Shown here piece after piece: positions 7,627 to 15,348 of a DNA stretch of 26,721 nt. The notes under the pieces were generated by a model that was not told the DNA's origin, did not search any database, and saw only the letters and a program-made list of their open reading frames with translations. A program made the translations under genes and the position numbers. The first letter of the stretch is position 1. Each line of letters opens with the position of its first letter. The DNA is from Burkholderiales bacterium (GTDB lineage: Bacteria; Pseudomonadota; Gammaproteobacteria; Burkholderiales; Burkholderiaceae): the NCBI GenBank assembly GCA_947372535.1, contig CANBUA010000029.1:1-26721 (forward strand). Reading direction: 5' to 3'.

Positions 7627-8358
7627 TCAGTCCTTGACGTACCAGTCATCGACGGCCGAGAACAGCTCGAAACAGCGGCGGTAGCCTTTGCTGCTCAGCA
7701 GCGCTTCGATCTCCTGGCGCTGGGGCGTGTGGTTGTGCTCGACCGTGATGATGTTGATGTCGTAGCGATCGAAGTCGAAGGCTTGCAGGATGCGCAGCTC
7801 CGAGCCTTCGGTGTCGATGGACAGGTAATCGATCTTCTGGGGCGCTCTGTGGAAGGCCAGCAGGTCGTTCAGCGAGATGGTCTCGACCGAATAGACCACA
7901 CCCTGGTTGCGCAAGGGCCCGTGGCCGTCGACCTTGGAATAGCTGTCCACCGTGGACAAGCCCGCCAGGCCCGGGTTGGTCACCTCATTGAAATCGAGTT
8001 TCTGCTCGCTGACATCCCACACGCAGCGCAGGTCGATGTTGCAGCGGCGGTTCTTCTGCAGGGCTTCATGCCAGCAGCGGCCGGGCTCGGCGACGATGCC
8101 GTTCCAGTCGTATTGCTGCTCCAGCATCAGGCTGTTGCTGCCCGAGCGGCCATCGCAGGCGCCGAACTCCACGAAGTAGCCGTTGCGCTTCTCGTTCAAG
8201 GTGTGCAGCACGAACACATCCTGGAAGAACTGCGCGCTGGAGAGGTGCAACTGGCGGCGGCAGGCGTCCAGGAATCGGGTGTTGATGTCCTGTTCCGTGC
8301 CTTCCAAGTTGCGGCGAAACCTCAAAAACCCCTTGAAGAGATCCTGCATCGTGTCCAT
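7627..8358 (-). CDS. FkbM-family methyltransferase
   Basis: The 243-residue protein has the FkbM pattern: AQFFQDVFVLHTL, motif I GYFVEFGACDGRSGSNS, then VAEPGRCW and DYLSIDTEGSELRILQAF, ending in EVxAL-like IEALLSSKGYRRCFE. FkbM enzymes O-methylate polyketides and also sugars in surface glycans; given the neighbours, capping or decorating a glycan is the likelier role. I chose ATG 8358 over upstream in-frame starts to 8511 because GGGGG lies 6 bases before it and the upstream extension shows no domain and crosses a palindrome. It is first in the five-gene operon, with a CRP-type palindrome 36 bp ahead of the start codon. Confidence 0.87.
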   Translation of the reverse strand: MDTMQDLFKGFLRFRRNLEGTEQDINTRFLDACRRQLHLSSAQFFQDVFVLHTLNEKRNGYFVEFGACDGRSGSNSLMLEQQYDWNGIVAEPGRCWHEALQKNRRCNIDLRCVWDVSEQKLDFNEVTNPGLAGLSTVDSYSKVDGHGPLRNQGVVYSVETISLNDLLAFHRAPQKIDYLSIDTEGSELRILQAFDFDRYDINIITVEHNHTPQRQEIEALLSSKGYRRCFELFSAVDDWYVKD

Positions 8359-8393
8359 GAAATACCCCCGTCGGCTCAAGAAACTGGTTGATC

Positions 8394-8409
8394 GGTGACA
8401 TCCGTCACA
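8394..8409. promoter_or_regulatory. CRP-family-like palindrome upstream of the glycan operon
   Basis: Read on the minus strand the site is TGTGA, CGGATG, TCACC: a 16-mer with one mismatch to the CRP consensus TGTGA-N6-TCACA. Its centre is about 43 bp before the fkbM start codon, so if real it would probably sit at or downstream of the promoter rather than in a classical activator position. Single-site evidence only. Confidence 0.35.
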
Positions 8410-8482
8410 CCATCGGGTCGATGGCTTTCGGTGCATTGGAATTCTTGAGCCCCGACCCCGTTTCAGAAGCCCTGAAATGACA

Positions 8483-8505
8483 CCGGGAAGCACGCTGCTT
8501 CCCGG
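8483..8505 (-). terminator. Hairpin between type I secretion operon and glycan operon
   Basis: CCGGGAAGCA and TGCTTCCCGG form a perfect 10-bp stem with a 3-base loop, 54 bp beyond the stop of the TolC-type gene. Downstream on the minus strand the bases are TGTCATTT, a poor T tract, so termination may be partial. A second small inverted repeat (TTTCAG / CTGAAA, 8461-8477) follows directly. Together they separate the two minus-strand operons. Confidence 0.6.
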
Positions 8506-8558
8506 AATCATCTGTGGGTTGGCCGCGACGCTGTCTCAGCCAGGCCGCGCGCGCGGTG

Positions 8559-9941
8559 TCATCGCAGGCCCAGCCAGTCGGTCAGCCCGCCACCCAGGGA
8601 GTGCAACTGTGAATTGGCCTCGTAGCCGTCGTGCAAGGTGTTGACGTAGGCCAGGCGCAGGTTGAAGTGATCGCTCTCGGCAGCCATCACGTCGAACAGC
8701 GACCGGCGCCCCAGCTGTGACCACTGCTGGAAGGTGGCGCTGCGCACCCGGTCACTGTCCCGCAGGATCTCGATGTAGCGCTTGGCCCGGTCGAAGGCGG
8801 CGACCGCCGCATCGTGCACCTCGCGCGACCTTGAGGTGCGCTGGCTGAGCACTTCCTCGAACTGCTCACGCGCCGCGGCGGCACGCTTGGACGCTGCTGC
8901 GGCGGCGGCCTCGGACGCATGGCCATCGAACAGCGTGTAGGCCACCGACAGCCCCCCCTGCACGCTGACCGTGCTCACGCTGCCGCGCGCCGTGCCGCCG
9001 GCCGAGGCCACCCAGGTCACCTGAGGCTTGGTGGCGGCACCGGCCGCGGCCGCCAGACGCTCGGCCGCATCGGCCTGGGAACGCAACTGGCGCAAATCAT
9101 CGTTTTGCGACATCAGGCGCAGCACCTCTCCCGGGTCCAGGGTCTGGGCCAGGGGCACGGTGAAGGCATCGCTGGCCGGCATTTGGTCGCCGATCAGGCG
9201 GCGCAAGCGGATCTCGGCCTCGCGCCCTTGGGCGGCCGCCGTGTCGCGCGAGAGTTCAGCCTGCATCTGCGTCTTGCGGGCCTGCAAGAGCTCGCTGGCG
9301 CGGCCTTTGTCCTCGGCCACGATTTGCGTGAGCGCATCGACCAGGCAGGACATCTTGCGGGCGTACTGCTGGTAGACCTGGGCCTGCTGGCGGTAGCGGC
9401 TGCGCTCCAGCGCCGTCGAGATCGCATCAGACACCACCTGCTCGCGCACGGATTGGTAGCCAAAGCGCGCGGCATTGGCCAGCTCAAGGCGCCACTGGGT
9501 CAACTGCTTGCTGCGCCCGCCGTCGTAGACCACGCCATTGAGGTTCAGACCGCCGCTGGCCTGCACCTTGGTCGAGGTGGAGGCGCCAGTGATGCCCTGG
9601 AGCGAAGGCCCCACGGTGGAGCTGAAAACGGCCCGAGGCAATTCGCCGCTGCGGGTCTCGATCACATCGTCGGAGGCGGCATCGGCCAATTGGCGCGCCG
9701 AACCGACCTGCGAGCTGCGGCGCAGGGCTTCACGCCCCAAGGCCGTCAGTTGCACGATGGGCGGCTGGTTGCTGGCCACATCGGTCACCGGCTCGCCAGC
9801 ATCTTCCAGCTTGGTGGGGGCCTTGCCAGCGCGGACACTCTGGGCCGCCAGGTCCTCGCTGCAGGAGGCCCAGGCCACCTGGGCCAGGCTGCCCGCCACC
9901 AGCGCTGCGCACAGACGCACCGGCCAAACGACTCGTTTCAT
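8559..9941 (-). CDS. TolC-family outer membrane protein of a type I secretion system
   Basis: The 460-residue protein has a Sec signal peptide (MKRVVWPVRLCAALVAGS, cleavage likely after AQVAWA) and long alpha-helical, Ala- and Arg-rich repeats typical of the TolC periplasmic barrel. The two TolC-like halves are visible: about 60-260, and 270-450 with QVTWVASAGG and GGLSVAYTLFDGHASEA, where the YTLFDG motif is characteristic. It would form the outer-membrane channel completing the exporter with the two upstream genes. AAGGTGA precedes the ATG closely, and the start is 4 bp after the HlyD-type stop, so the three genes form one transcript. It resembles LapE-type proteins rather than multidrug TolC because of this operon setting (inference). 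Confidence 0.88.
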   Translation of the reverse strand: MKRVVWPVRLCAALVAGSLAQVAWASCSEDLAAQSVRAGKAPTKLEDAGEPVTDVASNQPPIVQLTALGREALRRSSQVGSARQLADAASDDVIETRSGELPRAVFSSTVGPSLQGITGASTSTKVQASGGLNLNGVVYDGGRSKQLTQWRLELANAARFGYQSVREQVVSDAISTALERSRYRQQAQVYQQYARKMSCLVDALTQIVAEDKGRASELLQARKTQMQAELSRDTAAAQGREAEIRLRRLIGDQMPASDAFTVPLAQTLDPGEVLRLMSQNDDLRQLRSQADAAERLAAAAGAATKPQVTWVASAGGTARGSVSTVSVQGGLSVAYTLFDGHASEAAAAAASKRAAAAREQFEEVLSQRTSRSREVHDAAVAAFDRAKRYIEILRDSDRVRSATFQQWSQLGRRSLFDVMAAESDHFNLRLAYVNTLHDGYEANSQLHSLGGGLTDWLGLR

Positions 9942-9945
9942 GACT

Positions 9946-11187
9946 TCACCTTTCGCGGAACGCTTCCCGCGCCCGCATCACGGGCTTGAGCAGGAACTGC
10001 AGAACCGAGCGCTCGCCCGTTCTGATTTCGATGGTTGCTGTCATCCCCGGCATCACATCCAGGGGCTTGCCCTTGGACTTGAGGGATGAACTCTCCGTGC
10101 GGATCAGCGCCCGGTAATAACTGGTGTCGGAGGCGTTGGCCTTGTTGTTGTCCTCGCCCAGCGCATCGGGGCTGAGGTACTCGATGCGGCCTTGCAAACC
10201 GCCGTAGGTGAAGAAGTCATACGCCGTCAGCTTGACCTCGGCCGGCAAGCCCACGCGCACAAAGCCCACGTCGGATGGCTTGACCCGGGCTTCGACCAGC
10301 ACGCGCGGCCCCACGGGCAGGATCTCCATGATCGTGCCGCCGGCCGGCACCACGCCGCCCAGGGTGCCCAACTTGATGTTCTTGACCAGGCCCCGCACGG
10401 GCGAATACAGCGTGGTGCGCTTGAGCACGTCACGCTTGACCACCATCTGCTCCTCCAGCAAGGACAGCTCGGTGGCCACCTTGACCAGGTCGGTGCGGGC
10501 CTCCTGCCGGAAGCGGTTGACCCGCTCCTGGATCTGCAATTCCATGTCGTTGACCTGGCGATGCAGGCGCATCACCTCCACGTCGGACATCAGGCCGCGC
10601 TGTGCCATGCGATCGGCCATCACCAGTTCGCGCTGAGCCAGGGCCATGTTGCGGCGCGTCAAACCCACGGCCTGCTCCAGGGCTTCGCGCCGGGCGGCAT
10701 AGGCTTCGCGCTCGCCCGCCTGCAATTGCGGCTCGGCCGCCATCACCTCCTGCGGGAAGGACAAGGGCTTGCCAGAGGCTTCAGCCTCCAACCGGGACTG
10801 CGAGGCCTTGAGCGAGAGATACTTGGCTTGGCCTTCGTTCTGCTGGGCGGCCACGCGGGTGGGGTCCAGCTGCATCAGCTCCTGGCCTTTTTCGACCAGC
10901 ATGCCTTCACGCACGGCCATGCTGCGCAAGATGCCGCCTTCCAGGCTGGCGATGACCTGCTCGCGACCATCAGGCACCACGCGGCCATCGGCCTTGGTCA
11001 CCTCGTCGACCTTGGCCACGCTGGCCCAGACGATGGCCGCCACCACGATGGCGCACATCAAATAGATGGCCAGGGTCGCCCGGGGCGTGGCCTCGCTCAT
11101 CTGGGCTTCTTTCAGCCCACTGAGAAAAGCCATGTCCCCTTGGTAGACACGGCCGGTGGTTTCATCATGACGACGCAATGCCGACAT
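9946..11187 (-). CDS. HlyD-family periplasmic adaptor of type I secretion (LapC-like)
   Basis: The 413-residue membrane fusion protein has a cytoplasmic N-terminus, one membrane segment at about 38-58 (LAIYLMCAIVVAAIVWASV), a lipoyl-like half (GRVVPDGREQVIASLEGGIL), a long coiled coil about 110-265, the second lipoyl half (YSPVRGLVKNIKLGTLGGVV) and a beta-barrel region ending with MPGMTATIEIRTGERSVLQFLLKP, the conserved HlyD C-terminal motif. It bridges the inner-membrane ABC exporter and the TolC channel. It starts 3 bp after the exporter stop. An alternative start at 11133 (MAFLSGL) would drop 18 residues; the upstream ATG keeps the spacing of a translationally coupled operon. Confidence 0.92.
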   Translation of the reverse strand: MSALRRHDETTGRVYQGDMAFLSGLKEAQMSEATPRATLAIYLMCAIVVAAIVWASVAKVDEVTKADGRVVPDGREQVIASLEGGILRSMAVREGMLVEKGQELMQLDPTRVAAQQNEGQAKYLSLKASQSRLEAEASGKPLSFPQEVMAAEPQLQAGEREAYAARREALEQAVGLTRRNMALAQRELVMADRMAQRGLMSDVEVMRLHRQVNDMELQIQERVNRFRQEARTDLVKVATELSLLEEQMVVKRDVLKRTTLYSPVRGLVKNIKLGTLGGVVPAGGTIMEILPVGPRVLVEARVKPSDVGFVRVGLPAEVKLTAYDFFTYGGLQGRIEYLSPDALGEDNNKANASDTSYYRALIRTESSSLKSKGKPLDVMPGMTATIEIRTGERSVLQFLLKPVMRAREAFRER

Positions 11188-11190
11188 GGC

Positions 11191-13488
11191 TCAACCGCCC
11201 CCCGCCGCGGCCATGGGCTCGGCCACCGGCGGCTGCTTGGGCTGAGGCGCGGCCTGAGGCTGGGGCGGTGCCTGACCCGACAACGCAGCCAGCACCTGTG
11301 CCTTGGGCCCGTCGGCCAGGATGCGACCGTTGTCCACCACGATCACGCGATCGACCACATCCAGCAAGGCAGGACGGTGCGTCACCACCACCAGGGTTCG
11401 ATCTCCCACCGCCGTCTTGAGGTGGCGGATGAAACCCATCTCGGCCTGCGCATCCATGGAGCTGGTCGGCTCATCCATCAGCAAGACCTGCGGCTGCGTC
11501 ACCAGGCAACGCGCCAGCGCCACCAGTTGACGTTGGCCACCGGACAGCAGGCAACCCATCTCACCCACGGGCAGGTCATAGCCCATGGGGTGGGCGGCCG
11601 CCATGCGGTCCAGGCCGGTCAGGCGCGCTACTTTGAGGAACTGATCCGGGTCGGCATTGGCCCGTCCCAGGAACACATTGTCCTTGAGGCTGCCATTGAA
11701 CAGCCTGGGCTCTTGCGACACGAAGCCCACATGGGCGCGGAAGTCAGAAGGATCGAGCTGACGCAGATCGATGCCATCGACCTCCATGCTGCCGTCCGAA
11801 GGTTGATACAGGCCGCCCAGCAGGCGCAGGATGGTCGATTTGCCGCTGCCGATCTTGCCCAACAGGGCCACGCGCTCGCCCGGCGCGATGTGCAGGCTCA
11901 CGCCCTTGAGCACCACCGGGCTGTGCTGCTGCCCACCCTTGGGGTAGGAGAAACGAACCTCGCGCAGGGCCAACTGCCCATGCAAGGCCGGCCGCGAAAT
12001 GTATTTGCGGCCCAACTCACGCTCGGTGGGCAGTTGCATCAATTGATCCAGCGACTGCAAGGCCGCCTTGGCACCCTGGTAACGCGAGGCCAGGTTGACG
12101 ATGCTGCCCAGCGGCGCCACGGCACGGCCGCCAAACATCACGGCCGCAATCAGCGCCCCGCCAGTCAACTGCCCGGCCGCGATCAGGTGCACGCCCCAGA
12201 TCAACATGGCCACGGTGATCAGCTGCTGTGCCACCATCGAGAAATTGTTGATCCAGCTGCCGATGGCCCGCGAGCGCAGCGAGGTGGCCGCTGCCACCGC
12301 ATTGGCATCTTCATAGCGGTGGATGAAATGGCCTTGCGCACCGGCGGCACGCACGTCCTCCATGCCTTCCATGGCCTCAATCAAGATGCCGTGCAAGTCG
12401 GCCTGCTGGTGCATGTTGGCGCGCATGTAGCGCCGCAGCATGCTCTGGATGGCGAAGGTCAGGCCCAGCACCAGCGGCACGGCGATCAGCAGCACCACCA
12501 CCAGCGGCCCGGCCACGATGTAGGTCACGCCGATGAACAGGAAGATGAACGGCAGGTCCGTCACCGCCGCGATGGAGGCTGAGGCGGAAAACTCCCGCAC
12601 GATCTCGATCTGCGAGATGCGGTGCGCAAACGCGCCAGCCGACTCCGGGCGGTGCTCCAGGCGGATGCCCATCGCCTGGTTGAAGATCATCGAGCCGAGG
12701 ATCAGGTCGGCCTTTTTGCCCGCCATGTCGATCAGGTAACTGCGCAACTGGCGCGCCGCCATGTCGAACGCAATGGCGATCAAGGCCCCGGCCCCCAGCG
12801 ACCACAGCGTCACGAAAGCCTGGGTCGGGATCACCCGGTCATACACGGCCGAGGTGAACAGCCCCGTGAAAATCATCAGCACATTGCTGAGCATCGCCGC
12901 CATCATGGACGAGCGGTAGTAAGGCATGAAGCGCCGCAAGGTGCTCCACAGCCAATGCCCGGCCTCGGGGTCGTGGCTGAAGGCGGTGCCGACGCGGGCG
13001 CCCGGTTTGAGCGCGGCGATCAGCGTATAGCCCGAGTATTCGGCCATCAACTCTTCTTCGGTGGCCAAGCAGAGCTCCTGCTCGGCCCCGGGCATGATCA
13101 GTTCGTAGCGGTCGTCCCCGCCCTGCCGCCGGCTGCCGCGCAGGCGGCGCGTGACCACGCAGGCATCGCCGTTCTTGAGCAGCAACACCACCGGCATCAA
13201 GAGGGACAGGATCTTCCCAGGCGGGCGCCGCACCAGCGAGGCGCTGAACCCTACCTTGCGCAAGGCATCGACCGCCTGTGGCGCTGTCATGGGCCCGGTG
13301 AGCGCTTGGCCGTTGAGCAAGGCGTGCTCTGAAATCTCCACGCCATGGTGTTTGCACAGCCACAGCAGGGCCTCGACCAGGGGATCGTCCTGCCTGCTTT
13401 CAGGCAGTGCAGGCACCACAGCACCCGCCTCGGACGATCCGTGATCGTCTGGCAACTCGTGCAGTTGTGGCTCTTGCGAGTGATCCAA
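11191..13488 (-). CDS. Type I secretion ABC exporter with C39-like domain (LapB-like)
   Basis: This protein of about 765 residues has three parts. First, an N-terminal C39-like region (about 35-160, DPLVEALLWLCKHHGVEIS) without the catalytic Cys of true C39 peptidases, so it likely docks cargo without cleaving. Second, a six-helix ABC membrane domain (about 185-460). Third, an ATPase domain: Walker A GKIGSGKST (about 544-552), signature LLSGGQRQL, Walker B VLLMDEP, switch His in VVTHRP. It energises export of unprocessed proteins with C-terminal signals, usually RTX or Lap adhesins. The start is not ATG: TTG 13488 has AGGAG 6 bases upstream. TTG 13506, 6 codons earlier, lacks such a site but would include a second copy of QEPQL. 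A proline-rich C-terminal tail (APPQPQAAPQPKQPP) follows the ATPase. First gene of the operon; the exported protein is not in the window. Confidence 0.92.
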   Translation of the reverse strand: MDHSQEPQLHELPDDHGSSEAGAVVPALPESRQDDPLVEALLWLCKHHGVEISEHALLNGQALTGPMTAPQAVDALRKVGFSASLVRRPPGKILSLLMPVVLLLKNGDACVVTRRLRGSRRQGGDDRYELIMPGAEQELCLATEEELMAEYSGYTLIAALKPGARVGTAFSHDPEAGHWLWSTLRRFMPYYRSSMMAAMLSNVLMIFTGLFTSAVYDRVIPTQAFVTLWSLGAGALIAIAFDMAARQLRSYLIDMAGKKADLILGSMIFNQAMGIRLEHRPESAGAFAHRISQIEIVREFSASASIAAVTDLPFIFLFIGVTYIVAGPLVVVLLIAVPLVLGLTFAIQSMLRRYMRANMHQQADLHGILIEAMEGMEDVRAAGAQGHFIHRYEDANAVAAATSLRSRAIGSWINNFSMVAQQLITVAMLIWGVHLIAAGQLTGGALIAAVMFGGRAVAPLGSIVNLASRYQGAKAALQSLDQLMQLPTERELGRKYISRPALHGQLALREVRFSYPKGGQQHSPVVLKGVSLHIAPGERVALLGKIGSGKSTILRLLGGLYQPSDGSMEVDGIDLRQLDPSDFRAHVGFVSQEPRLFNGSLKDNVFLGRANADPDQFLKVARLTGLDRMAAAHPMGYDLPVGEMGCLLSGGQRQLVALARCLVTQPQVLLMDEPTSSMDAQAEMGFIRHLKTAVGDRTLVVVTHRPALLDVVDRVIVVDNGRILADGPKAQVLAALSGQAPPQPQAAPQPKQPPVAEPMAAAGGG

Positions 13489-13630
13489 TTGGGGCTCCTG
13501 CGTCAAAAAATCGACGCATCCCCATGCTAGGCAAGCGGGCTGGGCTCAAGTTCTGCAAAAGACCTGGATTGACTCGCCTTTTCAAAACAGTTCTCAAGAA
13601 AGCCAAAGAAAGGCCAAGGACGAGCCAAAG

Positions 13631-13664
13631 AAAAAGCCCCTGGGCCAATGAGGCCGAGGGGCTT
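13631..13664 (-). terminator. Rho-independent terminator of tRNA-Cys
   Basis: On the minus strand AAGCCCC and GGGGCTT close a stem that also contains a GGCC/GGCC inner helix, followed by TTTTTCTTT. It lies 14 bp beyond the 3' CCA of tRNA-Cys and upstream of the type I secretion operon, so that operon needs its own promoter within about 13489-13625. Confidence 0.88.
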
Positions 13665-13677
13665 GATTCCTAGAGAC

Positions 13678-13751
13678 TGGAGGCGCGGCCCGGAGTCGAA
13701 CCGGGCTAAACGGATTTGCAATCCGGCACATAACCGCTTTGTTACCGCGCC
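13678..13751 (-). tRNA. tRNA-Cys (GCA)
   Basis: The 74-nt minus-strand sequence folds as a cloverleaf: acceptor GGCGCGG pairs with CCGCGCC, the anticodon loop TTGCAAA gives GCA, the T arm is CCCGG-TTCGACT-CCGGG, the discriminator is U and CCA is encoded. This is the usual size and identity set for bacterial tRNA-Cys. It is a single-copy style locus with its own terminator directly downstream. Confidence 0.97.
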
Positions 13752-13786
13752 ATGACCGTGTTGAACGGCAGGCCGCATTGTGCGGC

Positions 13787-13810
13787 AAAAAGGGCCTGAG
13801 TCAGGCCCTT
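13787..13810 (-). terminator. Rho-independent terminator of the MFS transporter gene
   Basis: On the minus strand AAGGGCCTGA and TCAGGCCCTT form a near-continuous 9-10 bp stem with a run of five T immediately after. It begins 12 bp beyond the MFS stop codon at 13823 and ends 36 bp before the 5' end of tRNA-Cys on the same strand. Confidence 0.85.
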
Positions 13811-13822
13811 GGGGTCAAAAAA

Positions 13823-15181
13823 TCAGCCTTCCAGGCTCGAATCTCGGATCTCCAGCGAGCGGTTCACGCGCAGAGCCAGCAAGGTGATGACGGCGCCGGA
13901 CAACAGGTACAGGCTCAAGTAGCCCAGCCCGAAGTTGGCCGACAGGCCCAGAGCCACCAGTGGCGCAAAAGCCGCACCGACCAGCCAGGCGAAGTCGGCG
14001 GTGAGGGCAGCACCGGCATACCGGTACTTGGTCGAGAAATTGGCGGTCACGGCGCCGGCGGCCTGACCGTAAGACAGGCCCAACAGCGCAAAACCCATCA
14101 GGATGAACAAATCCTGCGAGGCGGCATTGCCGCTGAGCAGCGTGGGCGCAAAACCACTCAGCACCGCGATGGAGCTGGCGCACAGGCCCAGCGTCTGGCG
14201 GCGGCCGATGCGGTCGGCCACCAGGCCAGAGACGATCATGCCCAGCACGGCCACACCGGCACCGATGATCTGCACTGTCAGCACATCATTGACTGACTGG
14301 GTGTTGCCCAGGGCGATCCAGGACAGCGGGAACACCGTCACGATGTGAAACAGCGCGTAGCTGGCCAGGGCGGCGAAACCGCCGATGAAGATGTTGTGGC
14401 CCTGAGTCTTGAGCAACTCGCTCACGCGGGTGGGTTCCAGCTCACGCTCTTCCAGCAGTTGGGTGTATTCCTCAGTCACGACCAGGCGCAGACGGGCGAA
14501 CAGCGCCACCACGTTGATCGCGAAAGCCACGTAGAAGGGATAGCGCCAACCCCAGTCGAGGAAATCGACCGGTTTGAGGCTGGTGTGCAGGTACAGAAAC
14601 AGCGAACTGGCAATGGCAAAGCCAATCGGCGCGCCCAGCTGGCCCAGCATGGCGTACCACCCACGGCGGTTTTCGGGGGCATTGAGGGCCAGCAGCGAAG
14701 GCAGGCCGTCCCAGGAGCCACCCAGCGCAATGCCCTGCATGACGCGGAAAATAGCCAGCAACACGATGGCGGCAAAACCCATGCTCTTGTATTCAGGCAG
14801 GAAGGCGATGCCAGCGGTGGAAAAACCCAGCAGGAACAAGGCCGCCGTCAGCTTGGTGCCCCGCCCCCAGCGACGCTGGATCGCCATGAACAGCGCCGTG
14901 CCGAAAGGCCGCGCCACGAAGGCGAAAGAGAAAATCACGAAGGCCCACAGCATGCCTTGCAGGCGTGGCACGAAGGGAAAGAACACCGACGGGAAGATCA
15001 GCACCGAGGCGATGCCATAGACGAAGAAGTCGAAGTATTCCGAGGCACGGCCAATGACCACGCCAATGGCGATTTCACCAGGTGCAATTTCGGAATGCCC
15101 ATTCGCCGTGATTTGCCGGAGGTCGTGTTCCATTTGACGCGATGAGGGCTCGTGGTGGGGCTGATCGATGCTGGACATCAT
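13823..15181 (-). CDS. MFS transporter, MHS (metabolite:H+ symporter)-like
   Basis: This 452-residue inner-membrane protein has about 12 hydrophobic segments after a 35-residue cytoplasmic leader. MHS-type features: ASEYFDFFVYGIAS in the first helix, FVARPFGTALFMAIQRRWGR in the first cytoplasmic loop, FRVMQGIALGGSWDG in helix 4 (compare the RxxQGhxxGGE pattern of the family), and ADRIGRRQTL between helices 8 and 9. Such proteins import organic acids, betaines or similar compounds with protons; the substrate cannot be read. The usual Glu after GGxxxG is replaced (GGSWDG). Divergent from cyoA, with a 167-bp shared upstream region, and followed by a good terminator. Two adjacent ATGs (15181, 15178) are equivalent starts. 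Confidence 0.9.
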   Translation of the reverse strand: MMSSIDQPHHEPSSRQMEHDLRQITANGHSEIAPGEIAIGVVIGRASEYFDFFVYGIASVLIFPSVFFPFVPRLQGMLWAFVIFSFAFVARPFGTALFMAIQRRWGRGTKLTAALFLLGFSTAGIAFLPEYKSMGFAAIVLLAIFRVMQGIALGGSWDGLPSLLALNAPENRRGWYAMLGQLGAPIGFAIASSLFLYLHTSLKPVDFLDWGWRYPFYVAFAINVVALFARLRLVVTEEYTQLLEERELEPTRVSELLKTQGHNIFIGGFAALASYALFHIVTVFPLSWIALGNTQSVNDVLTVQIIGAGVAVLGMIVSGLVADRIGRRQTLGLCASSIAVLSGFAPTLLSGNAASQDLFILMGFALLGLSYGQAAGAVTANFSTKYRYAGAALTADFAWLVGAAFAPLVALGLSANFGLGYLSLYLLSGAVITLLALRVNRSLEIRDSSLEG

Positions 15182-15348
15182 GGGCTGGCTTGGAGGCTTG
15201 GAATTAGGGAAGGATTCGATTCACGACACCCGGAGGTTCGCATCTCCTGCGAAATGTTGCCATAGGACAAAACGTCCAATCCCCTTCGTCACCCAATCCA
15301 GATAAATTGCACAGCTTCAGCGGTCACGCTCTCCAATCCTGTCTGGCA
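15182..15348. other. Divergent intergenic region, MFS gene / cyoA
   Basis: The region must hold promoters for both directions. I see a 6-bp inverted repeat TTCGCA / TGCGAA (15237-15253) and GGAC / GTCC around AAAAC (about 15266-15278), both possible regulator sites, but no confident -35/-10 pair and no FNR-type TTGAT-N4-ATCAA. An in-frame TTG at 15307 is not needed for cyoA. Confidence 0.4.

Noticed and set aside
10192..12582. Open plus-strand frame of 796 codons opposite the exporter and adaptor genes
   Set aside because: Translation is low-complexity (His, Gln, Gly, Arg-rich) with no domain, and it lies antisense to two well-supported genes; a GC-rich shadow frame.
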